From Escallonia rubra (taxonomy: Eukaryota; Streptophyta; Magnoliopsida; Escalloniales; Escalloniaceae): a stretch of DNA of 64,000 nt. Made by a program: the position numbers and the translations under genes. Position 1 is the first letter of the stretch. Every line of letters begins with the position of its first letter. The DNA is taken from positions 248,001 to 312,000 of the forward strand of contig JAVXUO010002792.1 of assembly GCA_033065855.1 (NCBI GenBank), read 5' to 3'. Shown in pieces: positions 10,356-24,200 of the stretch. The notes beneath the pieces were generated by a model. That model did not search any database. It saw only the letters and a program-made list of their open reading frames with translations, and had not been told where the DNA came from.

Positions 10356-13300
10356 TCAGGGATTGGCTACTTTTCTACAAGAGAACAACCTCCACCGGAT
10401 GATCTGCACAAGACCTGCAGAATAAGAAGCCACATCAGTATACTTATTCTGGAAAGAACGAGAATTCCTCTCTCTCCATATGTAGTACACCAACGCTGCA
10501 AACACTATCCGACAGACCGATACCGGGAATCCAGGCCCTGGCACTCAGAGGAAGCTCTATCAACCATACCCTGCCAACTTACCATCGGCCAGTTAAAATT
10601 GCATTTCTTTTGAATAATAGACCATAATCTGAACGTGAAAGGGCAATTAAAAAATAGATGATCATGGGACTCAAAAGGAATGCGACAGAAAACACAGTTC
10701 ATGCTAGGAATGACATGAAAAGAAGAAAGTCTATCTTGCGTACTTAACCTCTCCCGCCAGCCATAAGACGATGTTATGACGTGGAACACGCCACTTACAC
10801 GACAGTAAGCAAGCCCATCTAGCTAACGGCCTCTTGTGACGAAGGGCTTCCCACGTACTCGCAATGGAGAACTCCCCAGAACCACTAACCATCCAGACGA
10901 TCATGTTAGGCGTATCCAGGGCAGAACGAAAAGAGCTAGGGGTACTCTCGTGCAACTCCATGAGCTCAAGGGTGTTGGACACATGCCAACACCACGAGGA
11001 GCCTAAGATCACATCAGAAACCCTCGCTCGCCTACCCAGACCCGAGTCAGAAATAATCGTACCAGAAATTGTAGGAATGATAGGGCCTATCGAATGCCAC
11101 CAATCAAACCACAGAGAGATCCTACTGCCATCCCCAACTATATACTAGGAGAAAGAGCGAATCAATCCCTAACCATGAGAATCTTACGCGAAGACCAGCT
11201 ATAATCACTGGGGCAAGGGACTTCCCAAAAACTCTTTCCTATCAGAATATTGGACTTGACCCATCGTGGCCAAAGGGAGTCTGAACTGAAAGATATGATG
11301 GACCAAATGTGCCTAGAGATGACAGCAAAATTCCACACCTCAATTTGCTTAATACCCAGGCCACCCTTTTCCTCAAGGCACATACATCAGCCCAAGCCAC
11401 CTTGGCACCCGTGGTACAAAGCCCCGTACCCTTCCAAAGGAAAGCTCAAAAAATCCTCTCCATCTCTAGTATCACTTTCTTTGGAAGGATAAAAACTGAA
11501 GCCCAATACACCTGGATAGAGAACAAAACTGATCTAATCAATTGGACCCTACCAGTATACGACAAGTAATTGCAAGTTTAATGCTTGACTTTCTTCACGA
11601 TGCAGTCCAAAGGTGGCTGACAGTCTTCTTTTCGCAAACAAGTGGAGATCAGAGAGACTCCCAGATATCGCATAGGGTGTTCTCCCTCGAGAAAGCCAAG
11701 ACAAGAAGAGATCAAAGCCTTGGTAGTAGGCTCAACACCAGAGAAAAAAACATGGTTGTTATTCGAATTGGGAACGAGTCTCGAGAACTGCTGGAAGACA
11801 GTGATACCACGTTTCAAGACCTGAACCGAAGGAAGGTTACCCCGACAAAAAAACATGAGATCATCAGCAAAGGAAAGCTGAAAGATACCATCCTTTTGGC
11901 ACCTCCAGTGGTAACGAAACTGACTACCAACTACTAGCCTCTGCAACATCCCTGCAAGAACATCCATGCATATAACAAAAAGGTAGGGGGACATCGGACC
12001 CCCCTGCCTAATACCTCGCCTACCTCGAAAAAAACCATTAGATTCCCCGTTTATGATGATTGAAAAGCTAGTGCTAGAGACATAAGCTTTGATCCATCTA
12101 ATAACTGTCGAGGGAAATCTAAGGCAAATCAACACATCAAAGAGAGAATCCCAATGCAAACAATCATAGGCCTTCATCAAATCCGCCTTCATGGCACATC
12201 TAAGAACCCTGAACTCCTCCCGATGATAGTTCCGCATGAGCTCCTTAGACAAGAGAATATTATCTGCAATACTTCGAGAGGCAACAAAGGCCGTCTGAGA
12301 AGGATCATTGGGGACCACCTTAACATGATTAGCAATGATCTTGGCTATGCACTTCTAAATCGTGTTACATCAAGAAATAGGCTTGTAATCATTAAGGCTT
12401 GAGGGATTAGTCACTTTGGGAATTAAGACAAGGAAGTATGGTCAACTTATTTGAGAAGCTGACAATTACCAAAAAAAATCCTAAATCGCTTCCACAATCT
12501 CTTCCCCCACAATATGCCAAGCCTTCTAAAAAAAAAGGGCGTTATATCCATCAGGACTAGGGGACTCACCATCCTTGAGAGAGAAGAAAACCTTTCGAAT
12601 CTCATCCTCAGTAACCTCACGACCCATCTCACGCTGTTGAGAATCAGAAAGGGATTTCTACATCCAGTTCCTCAACTCATTCAATCCCGAATAGTGACCC
12701 GGACCACGAGTTCCCAACAAACTCATAAATTGTTAACAATCGAAGCCTTAACCAAATCCGAGTCTTCTCGGATAGTCCCGTCAGACCGAAGAAGAGAACT
12801 AATTTTATTGAAATTCCTTCTCTTATTAACTGACTTAAAGAAAAATTCGTTATTTTTATCTCCCACATCAAGCCAGTGAATCCCAGATTTTTGCTTGAGA
12901 AAACTCTCCTCCTCTCCACTCACTCTAGCAAAAAGATCTAGTTTCTCCTTTTCAATCCGACGCCACACTGGGTCAAGAGGGTTCAACGCTAACATGCTCT
13001 GAGCATACTCCAAGGAAGCCCTAGCCGAATTAAGTCTACCTGAGATGTTGTTAAAGTGTTCTTTATTGAAGTCCTTAAGCTGTAACTTAAGCAACTTTAG
13101 CTTCCTGACGACCTTGAACATAGCACAACCTGCAAGGGGCGTGCCCCACACTTTAGCAACCAGAGGCAAAAACTTATGATGATTGGCCCACATATCAAAA
13201 AATTTAAACGGCTTGGGCACCTTGTCAGCCTTGACAAGAGAGTGGACGAAGATGGGTGAATGATCGGAAATACCTCTAGGACGAAAAACCACTTCAGTTT

Positions 13301-13922
13301 AGGAAATTAGAGATCTAAGAATTGTTAACAAGGACACGGTCAAGCTTCCTACAAATATTATCATCATCGTCGTGACAGTTAGTCCGCATATAAAAGCAAC
13401 CAGGATACTTCAAATCTGAAAGTTCTGAAGTAATCAAACAATCATGGAACTCTTGATAGTAGCGAGGCCATCTATTGCTACTCCCTACCTTCTCACTCAA
13501 GTACCAACCAGGGATTATTCCCAAAAAGGCGAGACCTATACTCAAGCTCCTGCTAGAGCACAGATCTCTCACTAGAATCATTCGAACCATACACAAAGGA
13601 AACAAAAGAAGGAAACAACATATCTATTAAGTCCACTCGATAGTGAATTATATTTATCAGACATACCAAGACAAGTAACATTAACTACTTAGGGATTCCA
13701 CAAGACCCAAATTCTACCGTTAACTGAAAAAAATTGATAGTTATTAATAAAGGACCAACCAGGAAATCTACGGTCACAAATAACTGAGGCATTAGGAGCA
13801 ACTACTCTGGTTTCCATGATCCCAAAAAGCGTAACACCTAGGGAGGCAATCATATGTTGGGCCTCCGCTTGCTTACCACTAGTGTTAAATCCTCGAGAAT
13901 TCCAACAAAATATGTTATGCAT
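10356..13922 (-). pseudogene. LINE ORF2: endonuclease and reverse transcriptase, broken
   Basis: The endonuclease N-terminus (FCWNSRGF, GIMETRV) lies at 13922-13689, with further parts at 13605-13315 and 13292-12723. The RT core at 12318-11578 keeps IRQGGPMSPYLFVICMDVL and FADDLMFF, the active-site motif. C-terminal pieces (11383-11162, 11012-10731, 10789-10505, 10544-10356) include the zf-RVT pattern with cysteines and DHLFFNCPF. Several stops and frame changes make it non-functional. Confidence 0.85.
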
Positions 13923-14279
13923 GATACCAAAATACCAAAAGATGCTATAAACCTAGAAGAAAGATTATTGTTTAGAGAAAATGAGCATGGAATAAAATCT
14001 GAGTCGGAGTCCGGATCTGAACCAGACTCAGCTAGCAAATGCAAGTCAAGCTGTAAATGCAAATCAAAATGCAAAACATGATCAACAATAGGCACATTAA
14101 GAACATTAGAATGTACCTAAGGTAAAATAGACTGATGAATACTGACCTCCTTATGAGAACAAGTACGCTGGTCACTAACATATGCCTGAATACCAAGTTC
14201 TTGCTGGTGCCTAGTCTCCTGCTGATTACAGCCCAGCTGAATACCTACCAGAGATGAAGAAGAACCCCTGCTAACTTTA

Positions 14280-15780
14280 TCTTTACCTTTGCTTTTCACA
14301 GTTGTCCACTATGTATCTTTCGCAAGTGCAGCAACAAGGATAGTAAAGATTGTGTTAACCTGATTCGGAACACAAACTGATGGAGGGAGGAGGGGGTTAT
14401 CTTTCTCAGCCGGAGCACAAGACTTGGTAGTATGTCCGAAACACTTGCACACCGTGAAAACTGGAGGGCGCCACCGATAATCTGCACGTACAGTCACAGG
14501 ATCAAAGGAGGAGTCCCCTTCATGCAAGGTACTCAGGTCCGACACAATAACAAGCTCATCACCAAGCTCCCTAGTGGCAGAAACCTCAGCACACACACGA
14601 GCAAAACTAATTCTCTCACAGCTCTCCGTAAGCGAGTCTGCATATAGTGGCTTCCCAATGCCACTCGTTACGTAACTCAACCCACTATATGTTAGGTACT
14701 CAACAGGAACATTTTAGAGTCTAACCCACAATAGTAGCACATCAAAGGATTTCTTGGACAAATTCATACCAAGTCTCCCACCGTTGCAAGACAATTAACT
14801 TATTCACAAAATGCCATGGACCCGAATCTAGAATTTTGTCTACCGTATCCGTAGCAGAGAATTTGAAGAAGTAAAAGCCCTTATCATTGACTAGAACCTT
14901 TTGTAACCCATCTTTCAACCACAATTTACTGGCAATGTTGTTAACAGTGAAATAAGGCAGTTTTTTTTATCAATAAAGTACCCCACAACACAATTATCCC
15001 ACAATTCAATACCCTCTTCAGCAATAACTTTAGGGGTAGAAACTTGTACCTTTCCGTTTGAAACCGTCAGCGGGAAGTAAGATAATTTCATCTTTCCTTT
15101 AGAACTGGAAGGCTCCGGTTTCACCTTATCTGCCAAGGAAAGATGCTGGGAAGGAACAAAAATGCGCTAAGAGTCAACCCTGTTATCTCCTCATCATTTA
15201 GCCTCACCAAAGGTAGCTCCTCCCCTGGGACGAGCATCGCCTCGATGGCCTCTACCTCCTCTAGCATCCCTGCCGATACCACCTATATCCCGAGAGCGAG
15301 AGCAAGACGTCAATCGTAGATTCAAACCCAGCTACCACCGAAATGAATCCACCTCTGCCTGCAAGACACATTTCTCATCACCGACCTGTCGCCGGTACTC
15401 AAGATCTTCCATAATCATACCAAAATGGCGGACCGACAAATATCGCTCAAGAAACGATCTTGTAACCTACTAATTTCTGCTAGAGCGGTTACTTCCTCAT
15501 CAGAACCCTTTAAACCATCACTTCTTTTCAAAAGAGATCTATTACCCTCTGCTAAGACTGGACATTCTTGAACCTCACTACCCGAAGGGCCAGGGGTAGC
15601 CTCCCGACGCTTGATCGCCGGGGAGGGAGAAGCCATCAGACTAGGACCACAAGTGACATCATCACGAGCAGACTTAGATTGCAGTTTTAAGAAATCAGAT
15701 ACCTGAACGCCGATAGATACCACCAAGGAGCGACCGTTGCCACGAACAAAATCATTTAAAGCAAGATCAGAAGACGCCAT
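14280..15780 (-). pseudogene. LINE ORF1 (DUF4283-like gag with zinc knuckle), broken
   Basis: Starts at ATG 15780 (MASSDLALNDFV). Pieces at 15780-15415, 15136-14915, 14924-14742 and 14680-14309 read through stops and a frameshift near an A/T run at 14960. The middle matches the DUF4283 pattern (GPWHFVNKLIVLQRW); then comes CX2CX4HX4C (CKCFGHTTKSC), the nucleic-acid-binding knuckle of plant LINE ORF1. Confidence 0.75.
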
Positions 15781-16290
15781 AAGGACAAAACCTTAAGGCT
15801 ACCAAAAAAAAAATTCCCAAGCCCTAATTAAGGCCGGCGCGAGCAAGGGGACGCGAGTGAGGGGGCAGGAGGAAAGAGGGAAGGGAGGAAAACAAAGGGG
15901 AGGAGAGAGGCAATCGGAGCCGACCATCGGCAGGGAAATTGGCAACAGGGGTGGCGACGGCCGAGAAAGCGCCGGAGAAGGAAAAAACGAACGTAACCCA
16001 AAAAACGCCACAGAACGGTAAACACAAACCGGAAAAAATGGTTGCTCAGTTGAAACCAAGAACTTCGGCCACTACCCAGCAGAAATGGCCAAATCAAGCT
16101 CCACCACCGCAACAAACTAGCAGCTCCAGCCACTACCCAGCCACTAACGGCAATGTCGCCGGCCACCGAAAACAGGCAACGCCGCCCAAAAATAGCCTAG
16201 AACCTCAAGCTCCAAAACGACAAGGAGCTAAGGTCACAGCAAAATGGCGGCACCTTACGGCCAAACGACGACACTTCTGTCCATATATAT

Positions 16291-17369
16291 AAGCTTAGAT
16301 TTGTAAAATCTTTTAGGGTCTTGAAAACTCATGAAATTTTTTTGGAAAAATTGGAGTAATGTTTTTATAGTATAAAAAGTCCCAGAATAAATTTGGTGAT
16401 TTTTGGAGTTGATTTATTATCATTACCGTATCGCATTGTTTTTAGGAAAACAGATACTTTAAAAATAGTTTTAGTGCCTTTTAAATCATGTTTTCAATTT
16501 CTATAATTTTATATATTTTTTAAATTTGTTATAAAAATGTGGGACTTTATTTTCATCTAGGAACAATTATGGCTATTTATGGGTTTTTCTTGCATTTAAA
16601 GAAATTATTTTAATTTGAAAATATTCAAATATTATATATTTTTTCTTATGCGATATTAAGCCATATAATGAAGAAAGATATAATTTCTGGGTTATTTTTG
16701 AGCCTCGAGGAGTGTGTCGAATCTTCTGGTTAGGTTGGTCGTGCATGGGACCTGCTTTAGGTTGTGTCATTCCGGGGTTAGAAGTGAGCACCGTTTGGGT
16801 AGTTGATATTAGAGTTATGGTGTAACAGTGTAGATTCTTTTCTAATAAATGAATTGCCAATTTAGGTTAATTCAAGAATTTTGGATCGAGATTGATTAGT
16901 TTCGTATAGCTTGGATCGAGGTAAGGAATTCCATCTGAACTCTATTTCATCACTCTGGTTTCAAATGTTTTATTTATAACATCTTTACAAATTCTATTGA
17001 ACTCTGATTTTATAATTTTCATTAAAGTGTAAGGAATTCTATCTGAAACCCCATTTCATCAGATTGATATCATATATCTTATTCTAAGTTGCTATCGGAT
17101 TTTATTGAACTCTGATATTTCAATGTCATAAAAATGTTTTCAAATGCCCGTGAAATCTTAATTTGAGCCTTATGGCGATCGTTTGGAATTCTTTATTCTC
17201 ATATGTTTTATTTATTTCAATCATTGTAAAACATTTTGAATTGTGTTTAATTCATTGAATATTGACATGAGTTAGTAAACCTGGGAGTTATAAGGATGGT
17301 GTGTATTGTTGGCGTTATAAGGATCATCTGTCGAATGGGTTGAAGTAGTACCTTAATAGACTAGTTAGT
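16291..17369 (+). other. A+T-rich LTR-like DNA
   Basis: No gene. TTTTAGGGTCTTGAAAA and similar phrases are typical of gypsy LTR interiors, and the stretch continues into the LTR copy at 17370. GTAAGGAATTCTATCTGAAAC-like text occurs twice (about 16921 and 17029), a short internal duplication. Confidence 0.4.
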
Positions 17370-17943
17370 GTACATATGCATATGTAAAGCGTATCGAGCA
17401 CTACCGGATTGGCTTTGCTATAGTGTATTGCTCATGTTCAATGTTAAATATTTCTATTTTATTATATATAAAGTGTTTTGAATAACTGTTAATTGAGGGA
17501 TTGAGTTGATACTCATTCCTATGTTTATATCGAAACAGCTGTGAAAAGATGTTATTTGACTTGAACGTAAAATCGTTCGCATTGCTCGTTTTGTTTAAAT
17601 CTTTGATCGACCTTCATGGGCTCTCAAAAGCTCACTCTCCTTTGACTTCCTTTCCTCAGGTGATATCCAACAATAGGATATTTGGAGTGATTAGAGCCTG
17701 AATAAGAGGTCGACCGGAAATAAAATAAAATAAAATAGTTAAGCCCCTGCGAGGGAAAGTAATGTTCAACTTAGTTGCACGAGTACTTAATTTTAGAGTT
17801 TTATTTAAGAACGATGTAATTGAGAGTTTGAGTTATTGTAGAAGCTCTGATACACATTGTGGCTTTCTCATCAAATTGAGGTAACAAAATGATTAAGTGA
17901 TTGATCGATCGATTGTTTAACACTCCAAAAATTGTGGGGTGTT
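17370..17943 (+). mobile_element. Gypsy LTR 3' part, second copy
   Basis: Closely matches 4294-4897: same start (TACATATGCATATGTAAAGC), same ATTGAGGGATTGAGTTGATA and same ending AACACTCC...GGGGTGTT. It lacks the final ACA and is not followed by a primer-binding site, so it is truncated or part of another insertion. Confidence 0.7.
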
Positions 17944-19500
17944 TCGATCAACAAAAGGGGTAAGCAAAAGTCCAACAAGATAAATATATGCACAATCCAG
18001 AGTACATACAATGGTTTGAATAACAAGTATTTGGAACCAATAGACAAAACGACCAATATGTGTGGAAAAGTGGTTATCCATGCACTTAACAATCAAAATG
18101 GAGTTAATAACTTTTTATTGCCGACTGTAATAATAGCAATGTAATACTGTACAATGCGAAAGATTTTAATTAATCTGTATATCATGTGTAATCAGCCCAC
18201 GTGGTGAAGTAATACAATATGTTTACATACTAAATTTCAGTAACTACCACACCTTGGCGTGGAGCCGCAGAAACAATTCCAATAGACTTTTGGAATTGGG
18301 TCAAACAAGTCGGTTTAGAGAAATGAAATATATAATGAAAGAGAGGTCAAAGCGTACAAAGCTAACAATTTAATGTGTCGTATCCTAAATGCAAGTTGAA
18401 GCTGAATTCAAGGTGGAACAATTTTCGCTAAAAACCTCACAATTTCAATTCAATACGTTGAAATCAAGGCATGGATAGAGGGGCTGACACAAGAACGTAA
18501 AACAAGCAAAAGGGTAAACAATCCAATTGTGAACAAGAAGTATTTTGATCACAAGTTGACAAATGCAATAAATATATATTACTCCTCCTACCTCAAATTA
18601 ATAAGAATCTTCCCAGTAAAAACTGCAAGTACATAACCGGTTATATGGTAAAATTCAAAGGTTGTTGAATTACCAAACTAGGGTTCATAACACACTGACT
18701 AAACCCATCAAACTCTAGGAACTAGTATCACTGCATTGAGGCAATAAAACATACCAATGATGCCAAAGTTGTTGTTCATTGAGAAAACTGATTGTTACTA
18801 AAAACTTCCACTTCCTTAAAAACCCCAAAACCATGTTTTGAATTTTTGTTTCCAGGGTATTACAACAATAATCAAACTCTTAATAGGTTAATATATTGGT
18901 TACAAAAAAGTTTTATCATGTTTGGAATTAGTTTTCATTATATAAAGCTTGCTAATATGGCAAATAGCAATTTAGATTAAGCTCCCCATCCAAGTTAAAA
19001 TATCGATACCCTTAGTGACAATTAAGGGAGTATTTGCATGCTTAATCTATAAGGCTTACATATTTAACATATAGTTTTTTGTAAATCCAATTCAACTTGA
19101 AAAAAATAATGCTACAAGGTGACACTCAAAGACGGTAATGTCGCATTTCACACTTCGGTTATTCAAAACTACTGGCCTTGGAACCCGGGCAATGCCTAGG
19201 CCAATTACGTACTATATTATTTCTTTCATCCCAAAATATTTCTTTCATTTTAACTCGATAGGCATATTAAGGATACAAATCATTTCTCATTCTACCCCAA
19301 GAAAAAGAGAAGGGGGGGAAAGGAAATGGGTTAGGAGAGAGAAAATTGGTTAGTGAAAGAGGAGAGAATAGAATTAAAAAAGTTTTGAGAAGGTAAACAT
19401 AAAAAATACCTATAAAATCTTTCTTAATTAGAAAAGTAATCAAAATTGTTTTTGGGGATAGTTTAAAGGGGTATGTGATCAATGTTTTTGGGTCAGAGGA

Positions 19501-19533
<33 letters not shown>

Positions 19534-19543
19534 TATACATATA
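17944..19543. other. Intergenic A+T-rich DNA
   Basis: No convincing gene or structured element. Short frames are random. An AT microsatellite occupies about 19500-19526. Confidence 0.4.
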
Positions 19544-19699
19544 GGGAGCTGATCCGTTGCTAGCGCTGGCAGGCTTGCCAGCGCTGTTTTGTCGTCCGCT
19601 ACATAATGTCGCGGACGGCAACTATCGTCCGCTACATTATGTAGCGGACGATAATGTAGCGCTGGCAAGCCTGCCAGCGCTGGCAGTGGATCACGACCC
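19544..19699. mobile_element. 156-bp hairpin MITE 3' of PWD
   Basis: Ends are inverted repeats (GGGAGCTGATCC... and GGGTCGTGATCC... on the other strand) continuing into AGCGCTGGCAGGCTTGCCAG. Inside are two further near-perfect palindromes around CGTCCGCTACAT. The whole unit can fold back on itself. Flanks ATACATATA and ATATATATA match at 8 of 9 bases within AT repeats, which suggests a MULE-derived MITE but does not prove it. Confidence 0.7.
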
Positions 19700-19996
19700 A
19701 TATATATATATATATATATATTTATCAAATTTGTGAAATTAGATGTATCAAACTTTAGCAGGAGCATTGTAAACTCAATGAAAATGTGGAGTATGTTCTA
19801 CATGTTTTCTTTTTAGGCAATGAAAAGGAATAATGATATCCTAAGCATGAATTGCGAAGTCGATTACATTCCAAAGAAAGCTACACCAAACCAAACGTCG
19901 AGAAGGAACATGAAACAAATGACATACCAACAACTACAACGAATTGGATACTCATAAGCGCTTTTCATTTACGATTCTCATTCGGTGTCTGCGGGG

Positions 19997-20000
<4 letters not shown>

Positions 20001-20056
<56 letters not shown>
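20001..20056 (+). repeat. AT microsatellite
   Basis: About 27 uninterrupted AT repeats, 290 bp beyond the PWD stop codon. Confidence 0.95.
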
Positions 20057-20057
<1 letters not shown>

Positions 20058-20199
20058 CCGAAATCTGAGGGAGCAACAGAGTGGGCCGGCGCCGGATGCC
20101 TGAGGAGAGAGTGGTGATGGTGGTGTTAGTCTGATGAGGAAATATAGACAAGTGATAACCGACTGAATCCTGTACGGTCAGTAAATATAAACAAGTGAC

Positions 20200-20347
20200 A
20201 ACCGACTGAATTATTAAAAAATTACATTTAAACGCGCTACCTCCAAGCTAGGTTCGCGAAAGGCTTACTTATTGCAACATTAACTCAAATGATTTTGAAA
20301 GCACAACTTGGCAACCCTCCCTCAAAGCTAGAAGAAGCAAACTCTCA
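20200..20347 (-). other. Probable PWD 3' UTR
   Basis: The sequence directly after the stop, on the minus strand, contains AATAAG near 20270 and TGTAATTTT/AATAATT near 20215-20230, both usable plant poly(A) signals. The exact 3' end is not determinable. Confidence 0.35.
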
Positions 20348-21246
20348 TTAGGGCTGAGGGCGTGTCTGCACAATGAAAATATCTTTGCCGACTACACATC
20401 CTTCCACATCCTGAGGGCAGCCAAACTTGCGCTCAAGGAAAAAGCCTACAGCACCAAGGCGCTGACCAAGCTGTCGGCGGAAATTTGGGTCGACTGTTAA
20501 AGGCTTTTTGCTATAATCTACTGTCAATTGGATAACTTCTCCGTCGGCTGGACCTGCACCAACCACCATCTCCTCGCTGAAATTCGCAAATGCCAACGTC
20601 CGCACCAGCCCATCAAATTTTCCAGAGGATAGACGCCAAGGTGTTCCACGGGTGCCAGAAGCTAGTGTTTCACCAAGGCCAGCAGCAACCTCAGCCTCGA
20701 CGGAACTATGGTCCCGATCTGTCGGGCTGAGCGTGTGGAGCACAAAGGATAGGTGAGGCGAGAGCATCTCCTGCACCAGGATAGACATTGCAGCATGCTT
20801 TTGTGGAACACCAGCAGCTCTACGGCTTAAAACTGCTCTACGCGTGTAAAGTGAAGCCCACACACGGCTAACAGCATGTCCAAAAATAACTGGATTTGTA
20901 GGGCTGACATTAGGGATTGATTCATAAAGTCCAGCAGCTGACATTCCAACCAAATCCTCCACATTTGCACTCGAACGAACAATTAACCGTGCATTAGAAG
21001 GAAATACTCTCCCTAAGCTTTCAATGACGTCCTTTGGAGGCTGAAGGGAAGAGATCAGTTTTTGAAGTTCATCACAGAGTTGGTCAAGTTTTCCACCATC
21101 CATTTCAGCTGTTTCTATTTGTTCCACAAGAGAAGTGAAGGTTTCCATGGACCTGCTTCGCTCTACTGCCAATTCCATAGAGCCAAATGGTATTACTGCT
21201 CCAGCAGGGACATAAAATAACGCTGGAACCCCTTGGTCACTATAAA
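20348..21246 (-). CDS. PWD (GWD3): PWD exon 19: ATP-binding domain and stop
   Basis: Residues 885-1183, then TAA (20350-20348). This exon carries the whole PPDK/PEP-synthase-like ATP-binding domain: FKVP-type start, [78 protein letters not shown], and the C-terminal [17 protein letters not shown] typical of glucan, water dikinases. Acceptor TCATGGTAG. Confidence 0.96.
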
Positions 21247-24200
21247 CTACCATGAGAAGAGTTATATTAGTTAACAATAACTACATTGTAGTGTCATTTT
21301 TCTTATGCTTAGTTCTTCCAATAAACAATTACGAGTCAACTCCATGCTTATATACATAGCGGATTAGCAATCAACAATATAGCAAATCAAACCCCAAGTA
21401 GTCGCATGCATCATAGCTGAAATTACTATTATTGACGAACTAGCACATGCATCAGAAAGCCAAGTAACGACAAGTGAAGACACAATTCAATCATTGACAA
21501 CAAAAATGTAGCAATTCAATCATTAATTAAACTGATGTGAAGACACAATTCAATCATTGACAACAATTCAATCATTAATTAAACTGATGTGAAGACACAA
21601 TTCAATCATTAATTAAACTGATGTGAAGACAACAATTCAATCATCAATTAAACTGATGTGAAGACACAATTCAATCATTGACAACAAAAATGTAGCAAAC
21701 ATGAAGTCATCCGAAGAAAAAATTAATGAGCATCACAGGCCAAAACCAATAAATATTAATAAAAGTAACAATAATAACAATATAAATGAGCATCTTATGG
21801 CTGACTATTGCTGCCCTATCTCTATCTATCTGCAGGAACAAATCAGTTTGTCTATAATCTAAACATGTCATTTTTCAACTCATTTCCACTATAGCTATAG
21901 CGCTAGAAGAATATCGAGGATTAAGAGAATGGCCCGTCTAATTATGCCATGCTTTGAGCTAAGACTTACGAGTCTGACAGGCTTTGGCTACTTTTGAGTG
22001 ATTCAAAGTTCGTATTCCGATATCATATAGATGTTGAGCCAGTGAATAATATTTGGAGCACAGACTAGCAAAGGAAGAAATTACTCTGAGGAGAGAGAAA
22101 CACAAATCGAAAAACCCAGAGATTTTTGTTGCACCGGAAGTCCTTTAATAGGACAAACCAAAGACCAGAAAGGAAACTAACCACCCTAATTAATGGACTA
22201 TCGGATTTGTAGAATACAAACTGAGATCAACTATTCCATGATTGCACCAATGTTTACGTGGCAAATCTCATTTCTCCTTGGCAGGGAAAAAACCTCTCCT
22301 CAATTAGGGATGGGAAACTCCTCTAAGAAAACCAACAATATGCTTGACAGATACCTCTCCATCAATGATAGCTAAAGCTCCTCCTAGTCTATGCTCCTCC
22401 AGGTTCAAATTATATCAGCCAAGATTTCAACCAGGATATTCGGGGCGCTATGCAGCCCAGCATCGCCCAGGAGCCAAACACAACTTTAAGCTAGCTTAAA
22501 ATCACAGAAAGTTTCAAGAATAAGGACAACAAGATGAAAAAAGTAGATAAGCATGAAATGAAATTAGGACACATGGCATTGTCTAGAATCTAGATGATAC
22601 TACAGACCTTTGACCAACTTGACAGTTGCCATATTGCACAAGAATGTTAAATCAAGTCCAAGCGCACCCCATAGATTCATGAAACCACAGAATTTAGAGA
22701 GGCACACACAAGTCTTTTGTATGTGTATACTTATGCTGGTGTGGCAAAATCTGCACGTTCACTTGGTTAAACTCAGCCTACCAATAATTTTATTGCTAGC
22801 TATAATTTCATCATTCTACAATCCCCGTACCTACAATTTCTTATGGAGGGTGTGGATCAACAAAATGGGGTTTAAATTTAGCTCTATTCAATTTAATTAT
22901 AATTTCTACACATTTTGAAAGTGACAAACTTTATGGAGAGTACAGTTGTCGGAAACACTGGATGTTGCCAACTTGTATACAAGTACATAATGTTCCTCCT
23001 CTAGTTGTATCAAAAATGAAAATACCAGAAATAGAAAATAAGATATGCTGTTACGGAAGGAAGGAAAAAATGAAGAATAAAAAGCAACATCGTGCCAGAG
23101 TCAAAGTGTATGAAGTAAATAGATATTGTCAGGCAAGAAAAAGAGAAGACAGATGTCCATTAAAGAAGTGGGAAAGGACAAAAGAAGGTAGCACGTACAC
23201 AAGTTCAAAACTGGAGAACCAGGGTCTTTGGCCGTTAATCTTAATTTCTTGTGGCCTTTCAATTTCTAGGTCATAGGATTTAGAAGCATAGATAGTGTCG
23301 TGGGCACGGTGGAAAGATCTTCTAACTAAATTCCTGCAACAGCAGATGATGGTTCCCGTTACATCTCAAATTTAGTGACCATTACCATAATTTGAATCTC
23401 GAAGTCGCTCCCTGACATGAAGGAAAGCCATAGGGAGTGCCAGGTCAAGTATTTTGTATTCAATTCTTATGTACCCTGGTGCACAATCTGTAACTGCATA
23501 TAAGTGGAATGTAACTTCTAATGATTACGAAAAAAAAAATTGGACTCCTAACATCCTCTGAACTACCATAACTAAAATGAAAGCCTTCTATTCAAATCAC
23601 GGTACAATGAGACCTGACGGCCAAATCATACGAAAATAGAGAGAGAGAGAGAGAGAGACTGGACTCCTAACATCCTCTGAACTACCATAACTAGAATGAA
23701 AGCCTTCTATTCAAATCACGGTACAATGAGACCTGACGGCCAAATCGTATGAAAACAGAGAGAGAGAGACCATCATCTAGTAGCAGAGGTAAATTGCAGT
23801 CTTCACCACCAGAACAATTTGGATTGCGACACAAGGAACCAATTTGCAGCAGATCAAACCAGAACAGTGGCTTTTCAGCCTCCAATATAGGCAAAGTAAG
23901 GTATAGATTTCCGATGCCGTCAAGCCAAGATCTTGGCATCTATGCCCAGTATCTTGGCAAAACCTCGGCGAGATCTAAATATCCAGCGACATCAAGATTT
24001 TCCGGCAATAATTCTCCAATAGACATAATAGCAAGATATACATAAATCGGCTACTACTTTCTGTTTGATTGCTAGGGCGGTTAGATAGTTACACCGATAC
24101 ATCGAACCATGGTGCAGCAGCAGATGCGGAAGTATAGGATGTGTCTATGATGAAAGTACGAAGCCACCTTAGCAATATACTGCTAGAGAGGTGGATAAAG

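Larger units (their letters stand above)
9941..16290 (-). mobile_element. L1-type LINE, near full length, inactivated
   Basis: About 6.3 kb on the minus strand. The 3' poly(A) shows as ten T at 9941-9950. In transcription order: G+C-rich 5' region (16290-15781), gag-like ORF1 (15780-14280), ORF2 with endonuclease, reverse transcriptase and a C-terminal zf-RVT region (13922-10356), and a short 3' UTR. Frames are broken in several places. I could not find a matching target duplication at the 5' side, so that boundary is approximate. Confidence 0.85.
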
